This document shows positions 1-10,464 of a stretch of DNA of 64,000 bases, piece after piece. The stretch is taken from NCBI RefSeq assembly GCF_040958095.1, contig NC_091219.1, positions 29,327,589-29,391,588 of the forward strand. The letters are read 5' to 3'. This stretch comes from Procambarus clarkii. Lineage: Eukaryota; Arthropoda; Malacostraca; Decapoda; Cambaridae. The notes beneath the pieces were generated by a model. That model had not been told where the DNA came from. It made no database searches and saw only the letters and a list, made by a program, of their open reading frames with translations. Every line of letters begins with the position of its first letter. Within the stretch, counting starts at the first letter, position 1. Made by a program: the position numbers and the translations under genes.

Positions 1-128
1 GTGCCTACTGGGCTCTACCATATCTACATTTGAAACTGTGTATAGAGTCAACCTCCACCACATCACTTCCTAGTGCATTCCATTTACTAACTACTCTGAC
101 ACTGAAAATATTCTTTCTACTGTCTCTG
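1..128 (-). mobile_element. LINE 3' end remnant (reverse transcriptase C-terminus)
   Basis: Read on the minus strand, the segment encodes the tail of a non-LTR retrotransposon ORF2, with IFSVRVVSKWNALGSDVVEVDS followed by SFKCRYG-like residues. The same motif recurs at about 1140-1250 on the plus strand. It is truncated by the window edge and runs into a GT-rich, G-rich simple stretch at 139-172. It is a dead fragment, not a gene. Confidence 0.7.
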
Positions 129-453
129 TGGCATTGATTGTGTGTGTGTGTGTGGGGAGGAGGGGGGGGGGGGTCATCAGCGTGCGTGTGCAGACATCTG
201 TAACAGGGTAATTTAATATTCAGCATCATGAGATAAACTGAAGTAACGCTCAGCTTAAGGTAAGACGATACACCCCTCCCCCTCCCCCACCGACACAACT
301 ACCATCTCCTTGTTCGGTTGGAACTAGCCCAAACTAGCACTGAAGCTTAGAAAACCAAACTTAATGTTTTTTGCAATAAATTATTCCTGTGTGGCTCATT
401 ACATCTCTTGTTAAGGTTGACGGGGCTGTTGGTACATGTGTGTGTGGTCGCAG

Positions 454-600
454 GACTCCACCTGGACGCTGAGCCGACGGCAGCTGGGGCTGGCTGCTCA
501 CGCCCTCACCACCATGGTGCATCTCCGTGTCCTGAAGCTGCAGTACTGCGGCCACAACCTCCTGCTGGCCACCCTCGGCGCCCACTGCCCCAACCTTCAG
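454..600 (+). CDS. Leucine-rich-repeat protein, internal exon
   Basis: This 49-codon exon is bounded by a good acceptor (ggtcgcag at 446-453) and a GT donor at 601, and both ends are phase 0. The peptide carries the leucine-rich-repeat pattern LRVLKLQYCGHNLL and ends in CPNLQ, the usual close of an F-box/AMN1-type LRR unit. Its third-position GC is much higher than the surrounding AT-rich DNA, as expected for real coding sequence. It joins in frame to the exon at 1814, giving CPNLQ-VVDVLG, which is how such repeats continue. Earlier exons lie left of the window. The subfamily and substrate cannot be named; an F-box or other LRR adaptor is possible but no F-box is in view. Confidence 0.65.
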
Positions 601-744
601 GTGTGTGTGTGTGTGTGTGAGGGGGGGGGGGGTTATTTACTCTGCAGGATCGAGCTCTTAGATCTTGGACCTCGCCTTTCTAACGGATGGCTGTCTAATC
701 TACTGACTCCCGACCCATATTACTTTCTCTCTCTCTCTCTCTTG

Positions 745-1345
745 GAGGTTCACAGACGCTTACGCAGGTTTCTACTCTACTACACAGAAACCTGTGTAAA
801 GAATCCTTCAGAACCTTGTATACCACATATGTAAGACCAATCCTGGAGTATGCAGCCCCAGCATGGAGCCCATACCTAGTCAAGCACAAGACGAGGCTGG
901 AAACAGTTCAGAGGTATGACACCTAGACTAGTCCCAGAACTAAGAGGCATGAGTTATGAGGACAGGCTGCGTGAACTGCACCTCACGTCGCTGGAAGACT
1001 GAAAGCTCGGGGAGACATGATCACCACATACCAAATTATCAGGTGAATTGACAGGGTAGACAAGGATGGATTATTTAACACGGGTGGTACACGCACAAGG
1101 GGACACAAGGTGGAAGCAGAGTACCCAAATGAGCCACACACACATTAGAAAGAACATTTTCAGTGTCAGAGTAGTTAGTACATGGAATATACTAGGAAGT
1201 GATGTGGTGGAGGCTGACTCCATACACTGTTTCAAATGTAGATATGATAGCCCAGTAGGCTCAGGAATCTTTACATCAGTTGATTGACGGTTGAGAGGTG
1301 GAACCAAAGAGCCAGAGCTCAACCCCCGCAAGCACAACTAGGTAA
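745..1345 (+). mobile_element. LINE 3' fragment in LRR-gene intron
   Basis: Broken reading frames give TLYTTYVRPILEYAAPAWSP at about 805-865, then SYEDRLRELHLTSLED, then KNIFSVRVVSTWNILGSDVV at about 1150-1210, in the order seen in the C-terminal part of CR1/L2/Jockey-like ORF2 proteins. Several frameshifts and stops separate them, so the copy is inactive. It ends in a non-coding tail (gaggtggaaccaaagagccagagc) that also appears near 19700. Confidence 0.75.
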
Positions 1346-1349
1346 GTAC

Positions 1350-1520
1350 AGAGGAAGCAGCCCGTTACAGCTGTCTAACTCCCAGGTACCTACTTACTGC
1401 TAGGTACCAGAGGCATCAGGGTGAAAGAAACTCTGCCCATTTGTTTCTACCATCACCGGGGATTGAACCCGGACCCTAGGATTAAGAGTCCATAACGCCC
1501 TTCACTCCGCTATCAGGCCC
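1350..1520 (-). mobile_element. tRNA-headed SINE, subfamily B, partial
   Basis: Reverse-oriented SINE. The tRNA-like head has a B box (revcomp of ggggattgaacccgg) and is followed by the family's central domain containing 'cagtaaataggtacctggg'-like sequence. The 3' tail (the 'ggcctggtcgaggaccgggcc' part) is missing. It ends in a C/T run near 1515. Confidence 0.75.
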
Positions 1521-1813
1521 CCCCCCCTTTTTTTTGTGTGTGTGACAATGTTTTTCATATAAAAAGTAAATTGTAAGCACATTGAAGTGGATTTAGATGA
1601 AACATGATCATTGGCTATAACAATGAATAACTGAAAAAGTTTTGAAGGGACATTGACTCAGAGTCGGGGTGAGAATATCTTGAGCAATATCATCCCTCTC
1701 TTATTTAAGTTTCAATTGGCTCAGAGCAGCACGAGCATTGCAGCACAGTAACCAACATAGGGGGTCCGGTGGGGCGTTCATTCCCCACCTCACTTGAACA
1801 CTCGTTTTCACAG

Positions 1814-2044
1814 GTAGTGGATGTGCTTGGTTCCCAGGGCGTTGACGACGAAGGCGTATGGGGCCTGGTGACCGTCAACCACGCCCACTATAACGCCCTT
1901 GCACGCAACGCCCTCGCACACTCCCCGAAGTCCTACAACAACAGTCTCAACGTCACCCCAGGCGGAAGCTGGATCCTTGCCTTCAGGAGCCTTGCCTCCA
2001 AGATGCTGATGAAAATGGCGCCAAGCAAAGCCCATTCCATGCAG
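1814..2044 (+). CDS. Leucine-rich-repeat protein, internal exon
   Basis: A 77-codon exon, phase 0 at both ends, with a pyrimidine-rich acceptor (ctcgttttcacag, AG at 1812-1813) and a consensus GT donor at 2045. Its peptide opens VVDVLGSQGVDDEGVWGLV, which continues the LRR unit ended by CPNLQ in the exon at 454-600, then passes into a less patterned region ending LASKMLMKMAPSKAHSMQ. The GC-rich third positions match the upstream exon. The open frame runs on past the donor into pyrimidine-rich intron, so the end is set by the splice site, not by a stop. Family membership is clear only as LRR-like. Confidence 0.6.
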
Positions 2045-2249
2045 GTACCCAACTCCACCATACCATATTCTGTCCTCCCTCATTCTACTACCATCCACTG
2101 TCCTCCACCAAATCCCCCCTCCCTCTTCCTCAATCACGAACCCCACTTCCCTCTATCACTTTCACTGCTCTCAGCTTCCCCATTACTGCACCCTCACCCT
2201 TTTCCTTCCCTACACCCGACTATCTCCAATTCAGCGCTCTCATTACAAA

Positions 2250-2770
2250 CAAATCACAATAGCGTGATGCATCAAATGAACAAATCCACAAGGGCCGTGA
2301 TGAGGGTTCGAACCTACGTCCGAGAGGATCCCAGACGCGCCTTAATCAACTTTGCTATGACATGGTAAAAGAATTGCAACCGGGAGTTCAATTGACTCAC
2401 ACGGATCCTGCAATCTGAGACACAAACAAGGTTTTTACAATTTCCCTATGCACCTGGGCTCTGTCAATCATCACTGCCCTTGTGAATTTGTTCATTTGGT
2501 GCATCACGCTATTGTGATTTCTGTGTAATGAAGTAAGGGCGAAGAGGTAGAACAGCTTATTGACAGCGCTCGGGTACATGGGGGGAATTGTGTAAAATCC
2601 TGGTCTGTGTCTCTGAGAGACTGCAGGATCCGTGTGAGGTCAGTTGAACATCCCGGTTGCAATTCTTTTACCATGTCATAGCAAAGTTGATTAAGGCACG
2701 TCTAGGCTCCTCTCGGACGTAGGTTCGAACCCTCACCACGGCCCTTGTGGAATTTGTTCATTGTACACTA
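2250..2770. repeat. Inverted pair of tRNA-like SINE copies in intron
   Basis: The left arm (about 2258-2430) and the right arm (about 2600-2765) are near reverse complements of each other. Shared landmarks are the tRNA-like 'gggttcgaacctacgtcc', the stretch 'accatgtcatagcaaagttg', and 'caggatccgtgtgag'. A further part (2480-2520, 'catttggtgcatcacgctat') matches the start of the left arm. The same family appears at 7735-7880. The unit looks tRNA-derived (B box GGTTCGAACC) and the pair could fold into a hairpin in the pre-mRNA of the LRR gene. Confidence 0.7.
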
Positions 2771-2900
2771 ATCCCAGATGGCGATTATGTAGGTGGTGAT
2801 AAGAGTCTCTGTCGATGTTAGTGGATAAGTATCATTCTGATGGTAATAATTAGGTAAACCAAGATTAAAATTAAGTCAGAAAACAGTCTTTTACCCTTAG

Positions 2901-3176
2901 GTGAATAACGCTGATACGAAGGTGGAAGAGGATGAGAGTAATGGTGAGGATACGAGCACCAAGACTGGCTGGGGAGTGAAGACTGTTGGAGAGAAGCAGG
3001 ACCAAGAGGCTGTGATGTGGAGTCTCTGTTGTTCCACTTTGGCGTTCCTCGACCTTCCGCTCCACTGGTGTTACGCAAGCCGGGGTCACCATGCTCACGC
3101 AAGCCCTGCCAGTCCATGCCCGATTGGCATCCGATGCTCACATCCGCCCGGCATTCGATGTGCGTACTCAACTTGA
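2901..3176 (+). CDS. Leucine-rich-repeat protein, probable terminal exon
   Basis: After the acceptor ttttacccttag the phase-0 frame opens VNNADTKVEEDESNGEDTST, an acidic hydrophilic tail. It continues through KTGWGVKTVGEKQDQEAV to a stop at 3174-3176, a span of 91 residues. A poly(A) signal follows at 3600. The acidic first half looks like genuine protein tail. The Cys/His-rich second half (about residues 45-91) is less convincing, and an unrecognised donor could remove it. The two other plus frames are also open here, so the exact C-terminus is uncertain. Confidence 0.45.
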   Translation: MNNADTKVEEDESNGEDTSTKTGWGVKTVGEKQDQEAVMWSLCCSTLAFLDLPLHWCYASRGHHAHASPASPCPIGIRCSHPPGIRCAYST

Positions 3177-3599
3177 ACCAGTTTCCCAAACCTGTCCGGC
3201 ATCTAATGCCCACACCCGCCTGACACCACCTGCAAACAACCACCGAACACCGGAAGCTGACACCCCCCGGACAACAGAAAGCCACAACACAGACACCCAT
3301 CTTGCCAGCGAGGTCCAGGCAGCAGTAGCCAGGATAGTACAGATACCCTTGTCTGCATTATAGACGACTACCCCTGGATGGTGTCGAAGCCACACTTGGC
3401 ACACTCTACCTTCAGCCACACAAGGTCACAACTATACTACACTTACTGACACGTTGGACGAGGCTTGACTGGTTTTCATTAGTTCGAGCCAGGTCCAGTT
3501 TCATAATTATGCTCGGGAAACAGCATCACCTCTTAGATATTTCCCTCAGCCACACTCGAACATAGCATATCTTCCCTAGTTCCTGTGTTCCACACATTG

Positions 3600-3605
3600 A
3601 ATAAA
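3600..3605 (+). promoter_or_regulatory. Candidate poly(A) signal of the LRR gene
   Basis: AATAAA lies 424 nt after the last stop codon of the LRR gene and is followed within 40 nt by a G/T-containing stretch. It is the first canonical signal downstream on this strand. Confidence 0.5.
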
Positions 3606-3614
3606 CTGACTGAA

Positions 3615-3770
3615 CTACGAAGTGGAGTTGTAGAGAAGGGCTATATACACGGCTTCAAATGTAGATTTGATGGGTCAGGAACCTTTACACCAGTCAGTTG
3701 GAATCTCAAAAGTGGAGTAGAAGGTGAAGCTCGGCTCTGGCAATGAGCGTGTTAGTTAACACATTCGCAC
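3615..3770 (+). mobile_element. LINE 3' tail fragment
   Basis: The sequence 'ggcttcaaatgtagatttgatggg' and the following 'ggaacctttacaccagtcagttg' match the 3' end of the LINE at 745-1345 (TTTCAAATGTAGATATGAT..., TTTACATCAGTTGATTG). It is strongly diverged and directly abuts the presumed poly(A) region of the LRR gene. Confidence 0.55.
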
Positions 3771-4051
3771 ACATGGGGTAATACATGCACAGTCTGATAA
3801 CATCTTTTGGAACAGCTGTGTATATGTTTTCAGTCTCTCTTGCTCACTCTTCCTATCTGTCTTGCGAGCTGCCGTTCTTCCCGTCTCGGTCTCTCTTTAC
3901 CATGAACTCGCTATCTTATCCTTTTCTTTTACTATTTATCTCTCGTTCTTCCTCTGTCTCGTCGTCCTCATATGAAGTGTTTTTCATTTTAATATCATGA
4001 CCTTCATCCTACATAGTTTCATTTGTGTGTTTCTCAGATCCTCAAAAATCA

Positions 4052-4312
4052 GGGGCCAGATTCACAAAGCAGTTAGGCAAGTACTTACGAACCTGTACAT
4101 CTTTCCTTAATCTTTGACGACTTTGTTTACATTTATTAAACAGTTTTCAAAATACATGAAAGCTTCCCAATCAACTGTTCTTATTGTTATAAACAGCCTC
4201 CTGGTGCCTCGGAGCTCATTAACTGTTTATTAATTGTAAACAAAGCCACCAAAGATTGAGAGGATGTACAGGTTCGTAAGTGCTTGCGTAACTGCTTCGG
4301 AAATCTGGCCCC
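4052..4312. mobile_element. 261-bp MITE with long terminal inverted repeats
   Basis: The left end begins GGGGCCAGATTCACAAAGCA and the right end is its near reverse complement (ending TTCGGAAATCTGGCCCC). The inverted repeats extend about 84 bp on each side (about 4052-4136 and 4229-4312), including 'acctgtacatc', 'caatctttg' and 'ctttgtttaca'. Only about 90 bp lies between them, and there is no coding capacity. This is a non-autonomous DNA transposon; the superfamily is not assigned. Confidence 0.8.
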
Positions 4313-4314
4313 AG

Positions 4315-5270
4315 GTCGTTCTTCCAAAATTACGTAATGTTTCTTAATAAATGATCATTTGTTGGTGTTCATGAACCATTACCTCGCGGTCACTTGTCCC
4401 TCGATAGAATTCTTGGTGATTCGGATACTTTTGATATCGTTCGCCTTATGCGTTTCTGTTCTTGTATTGTCATCCTTGGTGATATTTAGCGCCCTCTGAT
4501 TATTTCGCTCATTTGATGGAGCTACATAGCCTTCCCGGTTTGGTGCCTTCTTTTGATAATTAATTACTCATGAACCTATTATCACTTATATTTGTTCATC
4601 CATTTAAAAACTCTCCTTTTCAACAATGCGTTATTCAGTTGTGGTGTTAATGTAGGTTGTGGTATTTCTTAATTCTGTGTTGCAAGGTGCAAAAGTAAAT
4701 GAAGTGATCTACTTAAACGGCTTATACAATAAATTATTTTTTAAGTATGTTTTTTGTTTTACCTGCATTGTTGTTTATACTTTTTCTGTCTCTCGTACTT
4801 AATTTCTATGTTTCGGTACGGCCAACTATAATACCATACTACTTGTGAAGGAGGAAATGTATATGTTTATCTCTCAGAATGTTTGGTAATATGTTTATTG
4901 TTTGTGATGTGTGTCTATGTATGTACTAACACGTTGTACTGAACGGGGTGAGAATAGCTTGAGCTACCTCATCCCTTTGTGTGTATTTTACCTCAATAAA
5001 CTTATTTCAATTTCAACTATTGTTAATACTAGTAGTGTATGATGAGTTAGGAGAGAGCCTTCTGCTTGTCTATTCCTACTTCATCATTTCAGATTGGATT
5101 TCTACCAATGATTCAGAATGTTGTGGATTCCTTCACATTGGCCTGCAGGAAGATGATAGTCGACGCCCTTGCTAAGGCTGCAGTAAAAACTCAAGATTCC
5201 GTTCAACATTGTATCTATCAAATAGGCCCTTTAATCAATGCATAAAAGTTCGTAATAAGGCAAATAGAAC
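4315..5270. other. AT-rich intergenic DNA, no gene seen
   Basis: I see no coding pattern, splice-bounded exon or recognisable repeat here. Short open stretches such as the one at 4981-5175 look like chance in AT-rich DNA. Confidence 0.5.
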
Positions 5271-5285
5271 ACTGGAATTTATTTA

Positions 5286-5537
5286 TTGAAGGGGGCCTGA
5301 CAGCTGAGTGGACAGCGTCCGGGATTTCGTAGTCCTAAAGTTCCGGGTTAGATCAACGGTGGAGCGGAAACAAATGGGCAGTTTTTCACCCTGATGCCCT
5401 GTTCACCTAGCAGTAAATATGTACTCCAGAGTTATATAGTTGCTAGGGGCTGCTTCCTGGGGATATGTAACAAAAAGGAGGCCAGGTCGAGGACCGGGCC
5501 GCGGGACGCTAAGCCCCGAAATCATCTCGAGGTAATC
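5286..5537 (+). mobile_element. tRNA-headed SINE, subfamily B
   Basis: The head 'ggcctgacagctgagtggac' and a B-box region 'ttccgggttagatcaac' are followed by the central domain (gggcag...caccctgatgcc...agcagtaaat). The tail is 'ggccaggtcgaggaccgggcc...gaaatcatct'. It meets the next SINE tail-to-tail. Confidence 0.85.
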
Positions 5538-5795
5538 TTGAGCTCATCTTGATGATTTCGGGGCTTAGTGTCCCCGTGGCCCGATCCTCGACCAGGCCTC
5601 CACCCTCAGGAAGCAGCCCGTGACAGCTGACTAACTCCCAGGTACCTATTTACTGCTAGGTAACAGGGACATCAGGGTGAAAGAAACTCTGCCCATTGTT
5701 TCTCGCCGGCGCCCGAGATCGAACCCGGGACCACAGGATCACGCATACAGTGTTCTGTCCGCTTAGCCGCCGCACGAGAGACATCTCCCGTCATG
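5538..5795 (-). mobile_element. tRNA-headed SINE, subfamily A
   Basis: Reverse-oriented copy: tail 'gatgatttcggggcttagtg', central domain with 'ctgctaggtaacaggg', and a tRNA-like head with B box (revcomp of 'gagatcgaacccggga') and 'gtccgcttagccgcc'. With the copy at 5286-5537 it forms an inverted tail-to-tail pair. Confidence 0.85.
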
Positions 5796-5984
5796 CAGGG
5801 TACAGTCGCACCTCCACAGATCTCCAGTATCATCTATTGATACTGGAAATGGCTCAAAAGGGCCACCACTTATGGGCTATTCATGCCCAAGCCACCTTTT
5901 GGGTGGCTTAATCATTTCTCTCTCTCTCTCTTAGCCACCGGCTCCCTTAGCCTGCATCTGAACCTGAGGTAACCTGAAGATTTG

Positions 5985-6480
5985 TAATAGAACACCTGGT
6001 GTTGGGTCAATTATGGGCCAGTAGGTTTTCTGCAGTTACCTTCATTCTTATGTTCATAATAGAAGTAGGATCCCTTAATTGTTTTAAGCGTATCTTGTAA
6101 CTATATCATCATTACCTAGCCTTAAAACCTTACATTTGTCAGCATTAAACTGCATCTGCCAATCTTTTGACCATTTCAAAACCCTATTTAGATCGTCTTG
6201 AAGTGATAGAGAGTCTTTCCATGTTTATTTCCCTCCAGATTTTTGTATCGGCAAATTTGGGAATATTGTTGCTGAAACCTGAATCTAAATCATTTATATA
6301 TATTATGAATAACAGAGGTCCCAGAACAGAGCCTTGAGGCACTCCACTGACAACATTTTCCCACTCTGACTTAACCCCATTTATACCAACTCTTAGTTTC
6401 CTTTGGTATAGCCATATTAGTATAGACATAGTATAATGTTCCTAGTAGATAATCTTGGTATAGACCAAAAGCCTTCTGTT
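5985..6480 (-). mobile_element. LINE reverse-transcriptase fragment
   Basis: The minus strand at 6184-6429 encodes the RT core: [19 protein letters not shown], then [10 protein letters not shown], then [10 protein letters not shown], where the usual FADDT motif has lost one residue. Downstream (6060-6180) further frame-broken RT residues follow. A 3'-tail-like piece, 'ggttttctgcagttacctt...ttcttatgttc', sits in the opposite orientation at about 6010-6058. The copy is inactive. Confidence 0.8.
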
Positions 6481-7730
6481 TTTTATATTCTTTATAGTTG
6501 TCGGAAAACCCGACACCATTTAATAATATTACATGCAATAGTCAGATAATGTGGGTGTTGTTGTATAAACAAGTTACCCATAGAAAATATAGCTTGTAGT
6601 GGAATTTTCCGTCAATAGAAAACGGGATATCATTGCCACATAGTACTATAAATTCACCACCTATTCTGTTGGGAATTATTCTTAAATACATTAGTCTTTG
6701 GACTTTTACCATCATAAAAACATCACGTATAAATTAACTTAATTATCAGTATCAAAATAAAGTAAATGTGACCCTTCTATCACTTATTGACATTGGACAA
6801 GGATAGCCAGTAGCGTCAGTGGTGGAGAGTGGGCAGCTATTGTTGAAAAAGACCAGAGTCGTTGGAGCGAGTACAGCTCCTATAATTTCTCTTATGGAGA
6901 TCAGAGTAGTGTTCTGCCATCAACACGCTGTCAACAACCACAAGGGAAGTGTTTTTCCGAAACCCATTTATCTAATCATTTCTGGCCAGTTAATGTTAGT
7001 AGATATAGGGCGAACCGGTTAGAACACAAATGATCGACTCAACCCAAGTAATTAAGCCTTGTTCCTTATCTAATATACAGTGTTTTCTCTGATATAGCTG
7101 TCATATATTAGGATTCCGGCTTTATAGCTAGTGCCCTTTGACAGGTCAAGAAGAGGACGCAAGCTTGGTATATCAGTTACCAGGGTGATGGAAGCTAGCC
7201 TCAAACGAGGATAATTTGGTGTCTACATCCTGGTTATATCTGGTGGACTAAGCCTGCTGTACAATAAGATAGGGCACCTCCAATTTATTTACTAATATAT
7301 GTAGTTAATACTGTAGTTTGATTGGCTGCATATATATAAATTTAATATAACCCCCCCCCCTAGTGTGTAAGGATCGATTTGTGAGATTATTGCAGAAATA
7401 CAGTCCACTTAACACCATACAAATGGCTATTGTAATATATAAATTAACGTAAATATAAATTCATATAAATTAAATAAATATAAATCTCACAAGTCGGTTC
7501 CTACAATAGTTCTCGATTATTTACTCTTTTAATGGTATATTTAGCAAGTGTTTAATGAACAGTTAGTCTGTCTATAGAGGTGAATCCCTAAATTATAGTG
7601 CTGTAACTAAGAACAAAGTATTCAATAAATGCGAAATTTTAAGTTGAACATTTAAAGCAAATGTCTCTTAGAAGAATTTGTCTTCGACTTTTACATTAAC
7701 ATGAATTCCTATTTGCCTACTGATGATCCT
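6480..7730. other. AT-rich DNA without recognised feature
   Basis: No coding, RNA or clear repeat feature was seen. There is a short C run at 7352-7361 and AT-rich low complexity around 7440-7480. Confidence 0.45.
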
Positions 7731-7734
7731 AGAC

Positions 7735-7880
7735 GTCTAGACGTGCCTTAGTCGATTGCGCTACGACACAAGTTCTTAATCGATTGCGCGCTGGACGTAA
7801 GTTCGAACCCTTATCACGGCTCTTGTGGATTTGTTCATTTGATGTATCACGCTATTGTGATTTGTGTGTAACGTTGAATC
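7735..7880 (-). repeat. tRNA-like SINE of the 2250-2770 family
   Basis: It shares 'gttcgaaccct.atcacggc', 'cttgtggatttgttcattt' and 'atgtatcacgctattgtgatttgtgtgtaa' (in pieces) with the inverted pair at 2250-2770. It is followed by a GTTGATTCAACGTT-type palindromic stretch at 7872-7935. Confidence 0.65.
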
Positions 7881-8439
7881 AGTGTTGATTCAACGTTAAA
7901 TTAACGTTAATGAAGGTTGATTCAACATGGAACCAACACCACCACTCTTGGATTCTGTGGCCGCTGGGAAATGGTTGATGATGTGAGAGGAAGACTTCAG
8001 GGACAAAGCTAGACTTATTTACTGGGTTCAGAGATCTACGTGACTCAGTGATAGATATATCACACTGACACCCACTATCTGTTAATTTGCATCTGATATA
8101 GAGATTCTGGTGATATAGTTGTCGAATTAAGAGTTTTCAAGGTCACAGATTCAAGCTGTGATAAGTGTCCTCATGAGCGAGTAGTCTCATCCTCAAAACA
8201 TTGGCTTCGCAAAATGTTTCTTTACGCTGTGGTGCGGTCTGCCAGCTGCCCCTCAGCCTGTCTTCCAAACAAAGACCCAAAAGTGATTCCATGCACCCGC
8301 CAAACCCCCTGTTTATGAATGATAAACGGTTTACACACAACTCTCAACTGATTTCGTTCGAACACTTCCGGAACAAGTGCTTCACTGACGAATTTTGTTT
8401 GAGCCACAACTATGGTGTAAATGCTTCACCCACGTACTA

Positions 8440-8815
8440 CAAATACAAATAATCGCCAACAGAACCTGAACACCTAACCTAACCCATTTGCACAATATGC
8501 TAATATATTTTAATATTTATTTACATTTGAGAAAGTTCCGTTTGGAATGAACAGCATGTAAAAATTTATGAATGCGTTTGTGGGGGTCGACCGTTGTATG
8601 TAATGGACTTAAGAGTCGAGGGCGGATTGCACAAATACAAATATTCGCGAACAGAACCTAAAAACTAACCTAACTAATGCCTAAATATGAACAATATGCT
8701 AATTAATTTCTAATCATATTAACTTTTATTTGAGAAAATTCCTATTTTGAATAATGAGCATGTTAAATTTTATGAATGGGTCATTGGGGCATTCCGCTGG
8801 ATGGAATGGACTTGG
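8440..8815 (+). repeat. Diverged tandem duplication, about 190-bp unit
   Basis: The segments at about 8440-8625 and 8632-8815 align along their length. Shared landmarks are 'acaaata.tcgc.aacagaacct', 'aaatat...aacaatatgctaat' and 'gagcatgt.aaa.tttatgaatg'. No coding potential was recognised. Confidence 0.65.
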
Positions 8816-8978
8816 TCAGTTACTGGCCGGAAAAACTGTTTTTACCAGCAGGACTAGCCGGTGGATCGCTGAGCGACCTCAACATCATATTATGGACAAT
8901 ATAGAGGACGAAAATCCAAGCCTGGCTGTATTCAAACTAGAGTTCTTCAACACCGACAAAACACAACCCGTTCTCGCA

Positions 8979-9306
8979 AATTTAATAAGTCAATATTGAC
9001 TTATTAGTTGCGTGCATAGGTGACATACTAAACATAATAGTTTCCCTTGAAAAGCTTCATAGAAAACACCGACCTTACCTAACCTACTTAGTATGTTAAA
9101 ATAAGCATCTTATAGCTTCGTAATTACAATTGTTACTTAACCTATTATAGGTATAGGTTAGGTAATAATTGTAATTACGAAGCTTATCTTAACATACTAA
9201 GTAGGTTAGGTAAGGTCGGTGTTTTCTATGAAGTTTTTCAAGGGAAACTATTATGTTAAGTATGTCACCTATGCACATATTTAATAAGTCAATATTGACT
9301 TATTAA
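8979..9306. mobile_element. Fold-back element (long perfect-like palindrome)
   Basis: The region is one large inverted repeat. The left arm (about 9015-9140: cataggtgacatac...ctaagcatcttatagcttcg) is the near reverse complement of the right arm (about 9170-9276), and it pivots around 'cttaacctattataggtataggttaggt' near 9137-9165. Both outer sides carry the same self-complementary 22-mer made of 'aataagtcaata' plus 'ttgacttatt' (8981-9002 and 9283-9304), which looks like a duplicated palindromic target or outer terminal repeat. No ORF is present. This suggests a MITE or fold-back transposon. Confidence 0.8.
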
Positions 9307-10464
9307 ATTGTCAATTACTGAAAGCGGAGGTGGGTCACATTTTGCCTAAACCCCCCCTGCAGTTTTCAAAATATCCCAAACATCCCAAATCAGATACCTG
9401 AGCCATATATATTTTGGAGCCAAATTCTGGCTCTCTGCACGTATTCGCAGTTTGAAATTCCGACTTTTTATATATCTGGAGTTCTGCTCTCTCACAGATT
9501 TCAGTATACACTTCAGTATACTCCAGCCTCGAAGTTTCCTCCATTAACTCCTTCCCTGGCCTCGAAGTTCTTCCATCAACTCCTCCCCAAACAATGCTGC
9601 AAGTTCCATTGCCATGCCAATAAAAAAGTTTCCTTACTAAAACAATTAAATGTATTCACAAAAAGTCCTCCATCCGACATATTTTTAAACTCTAACACAT
9701 CGCCACGACGGTACTCCCCCACCCTGGGCGAGTCTATCTCCGGCATGTGGAGACATGCTGTTGGCCGCCTCTGCCAGCCGGGGACTTTCCCCCTCAGTCA
9801 TCCATGCACTGACCTTCGTCGAGGGAGGACGCATCACTACTCCCTCCAATATGTTCTCCTATCTCGATCTACTCTCTTATTTCAGCTTACAGCCTTAATA
9901 AAATATCTATACTATATATATAAACACCTGCCATGATCACTGGGCACACGATCAAACACTGGCGACTACTGCAACAACTGTTATATTAACTTACCGCAGA
10001 CTTTATGTCTGGAGGGCCCTCAGGTCCTGGTCCTCACAATGGCGCCCACAAAATCGCAATATAGGACTGCCTCACAAGGCTTCTTCTAGTCCTGACTTGA
10101 GCACTTTATATCGTCCTCAGGCTTCATACATAAACGCCTTCTCTTGTAGGAGCACACAACTAGGGGTTTTCCTCCTCTGCCAGGAACTCAGCACAGCACT
10201 ACCCACTCTCACGACCTCTGTTGCTCAAGTAAGGTCGAGACATACCGCGAGCCTCATGTCAGCAAAGTATCGACATCTCATGTCATGTCGTTTATTTACA
10301 TGTTCAGCCTCTTTTCTCATGCTTTTAAACTATTCACTGACATTTGTCAAGTATTTAATATATTTTCATATATCTATACTTCCTCTGACCTCTCAATCAG
10401 GTCCAGATCACCGAATAACTCACATTGGGGAGACTCGTTCTTCAGGTTACCTGGGATCATAACA

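Noticed and set aside
2818-3300. 160-codon minus frame across the LRR terminal exon
   Set aside because: It is the antisense of a splice-bounded plus exon; its composition follows the plus coding pattern and it has no recognisable motif.
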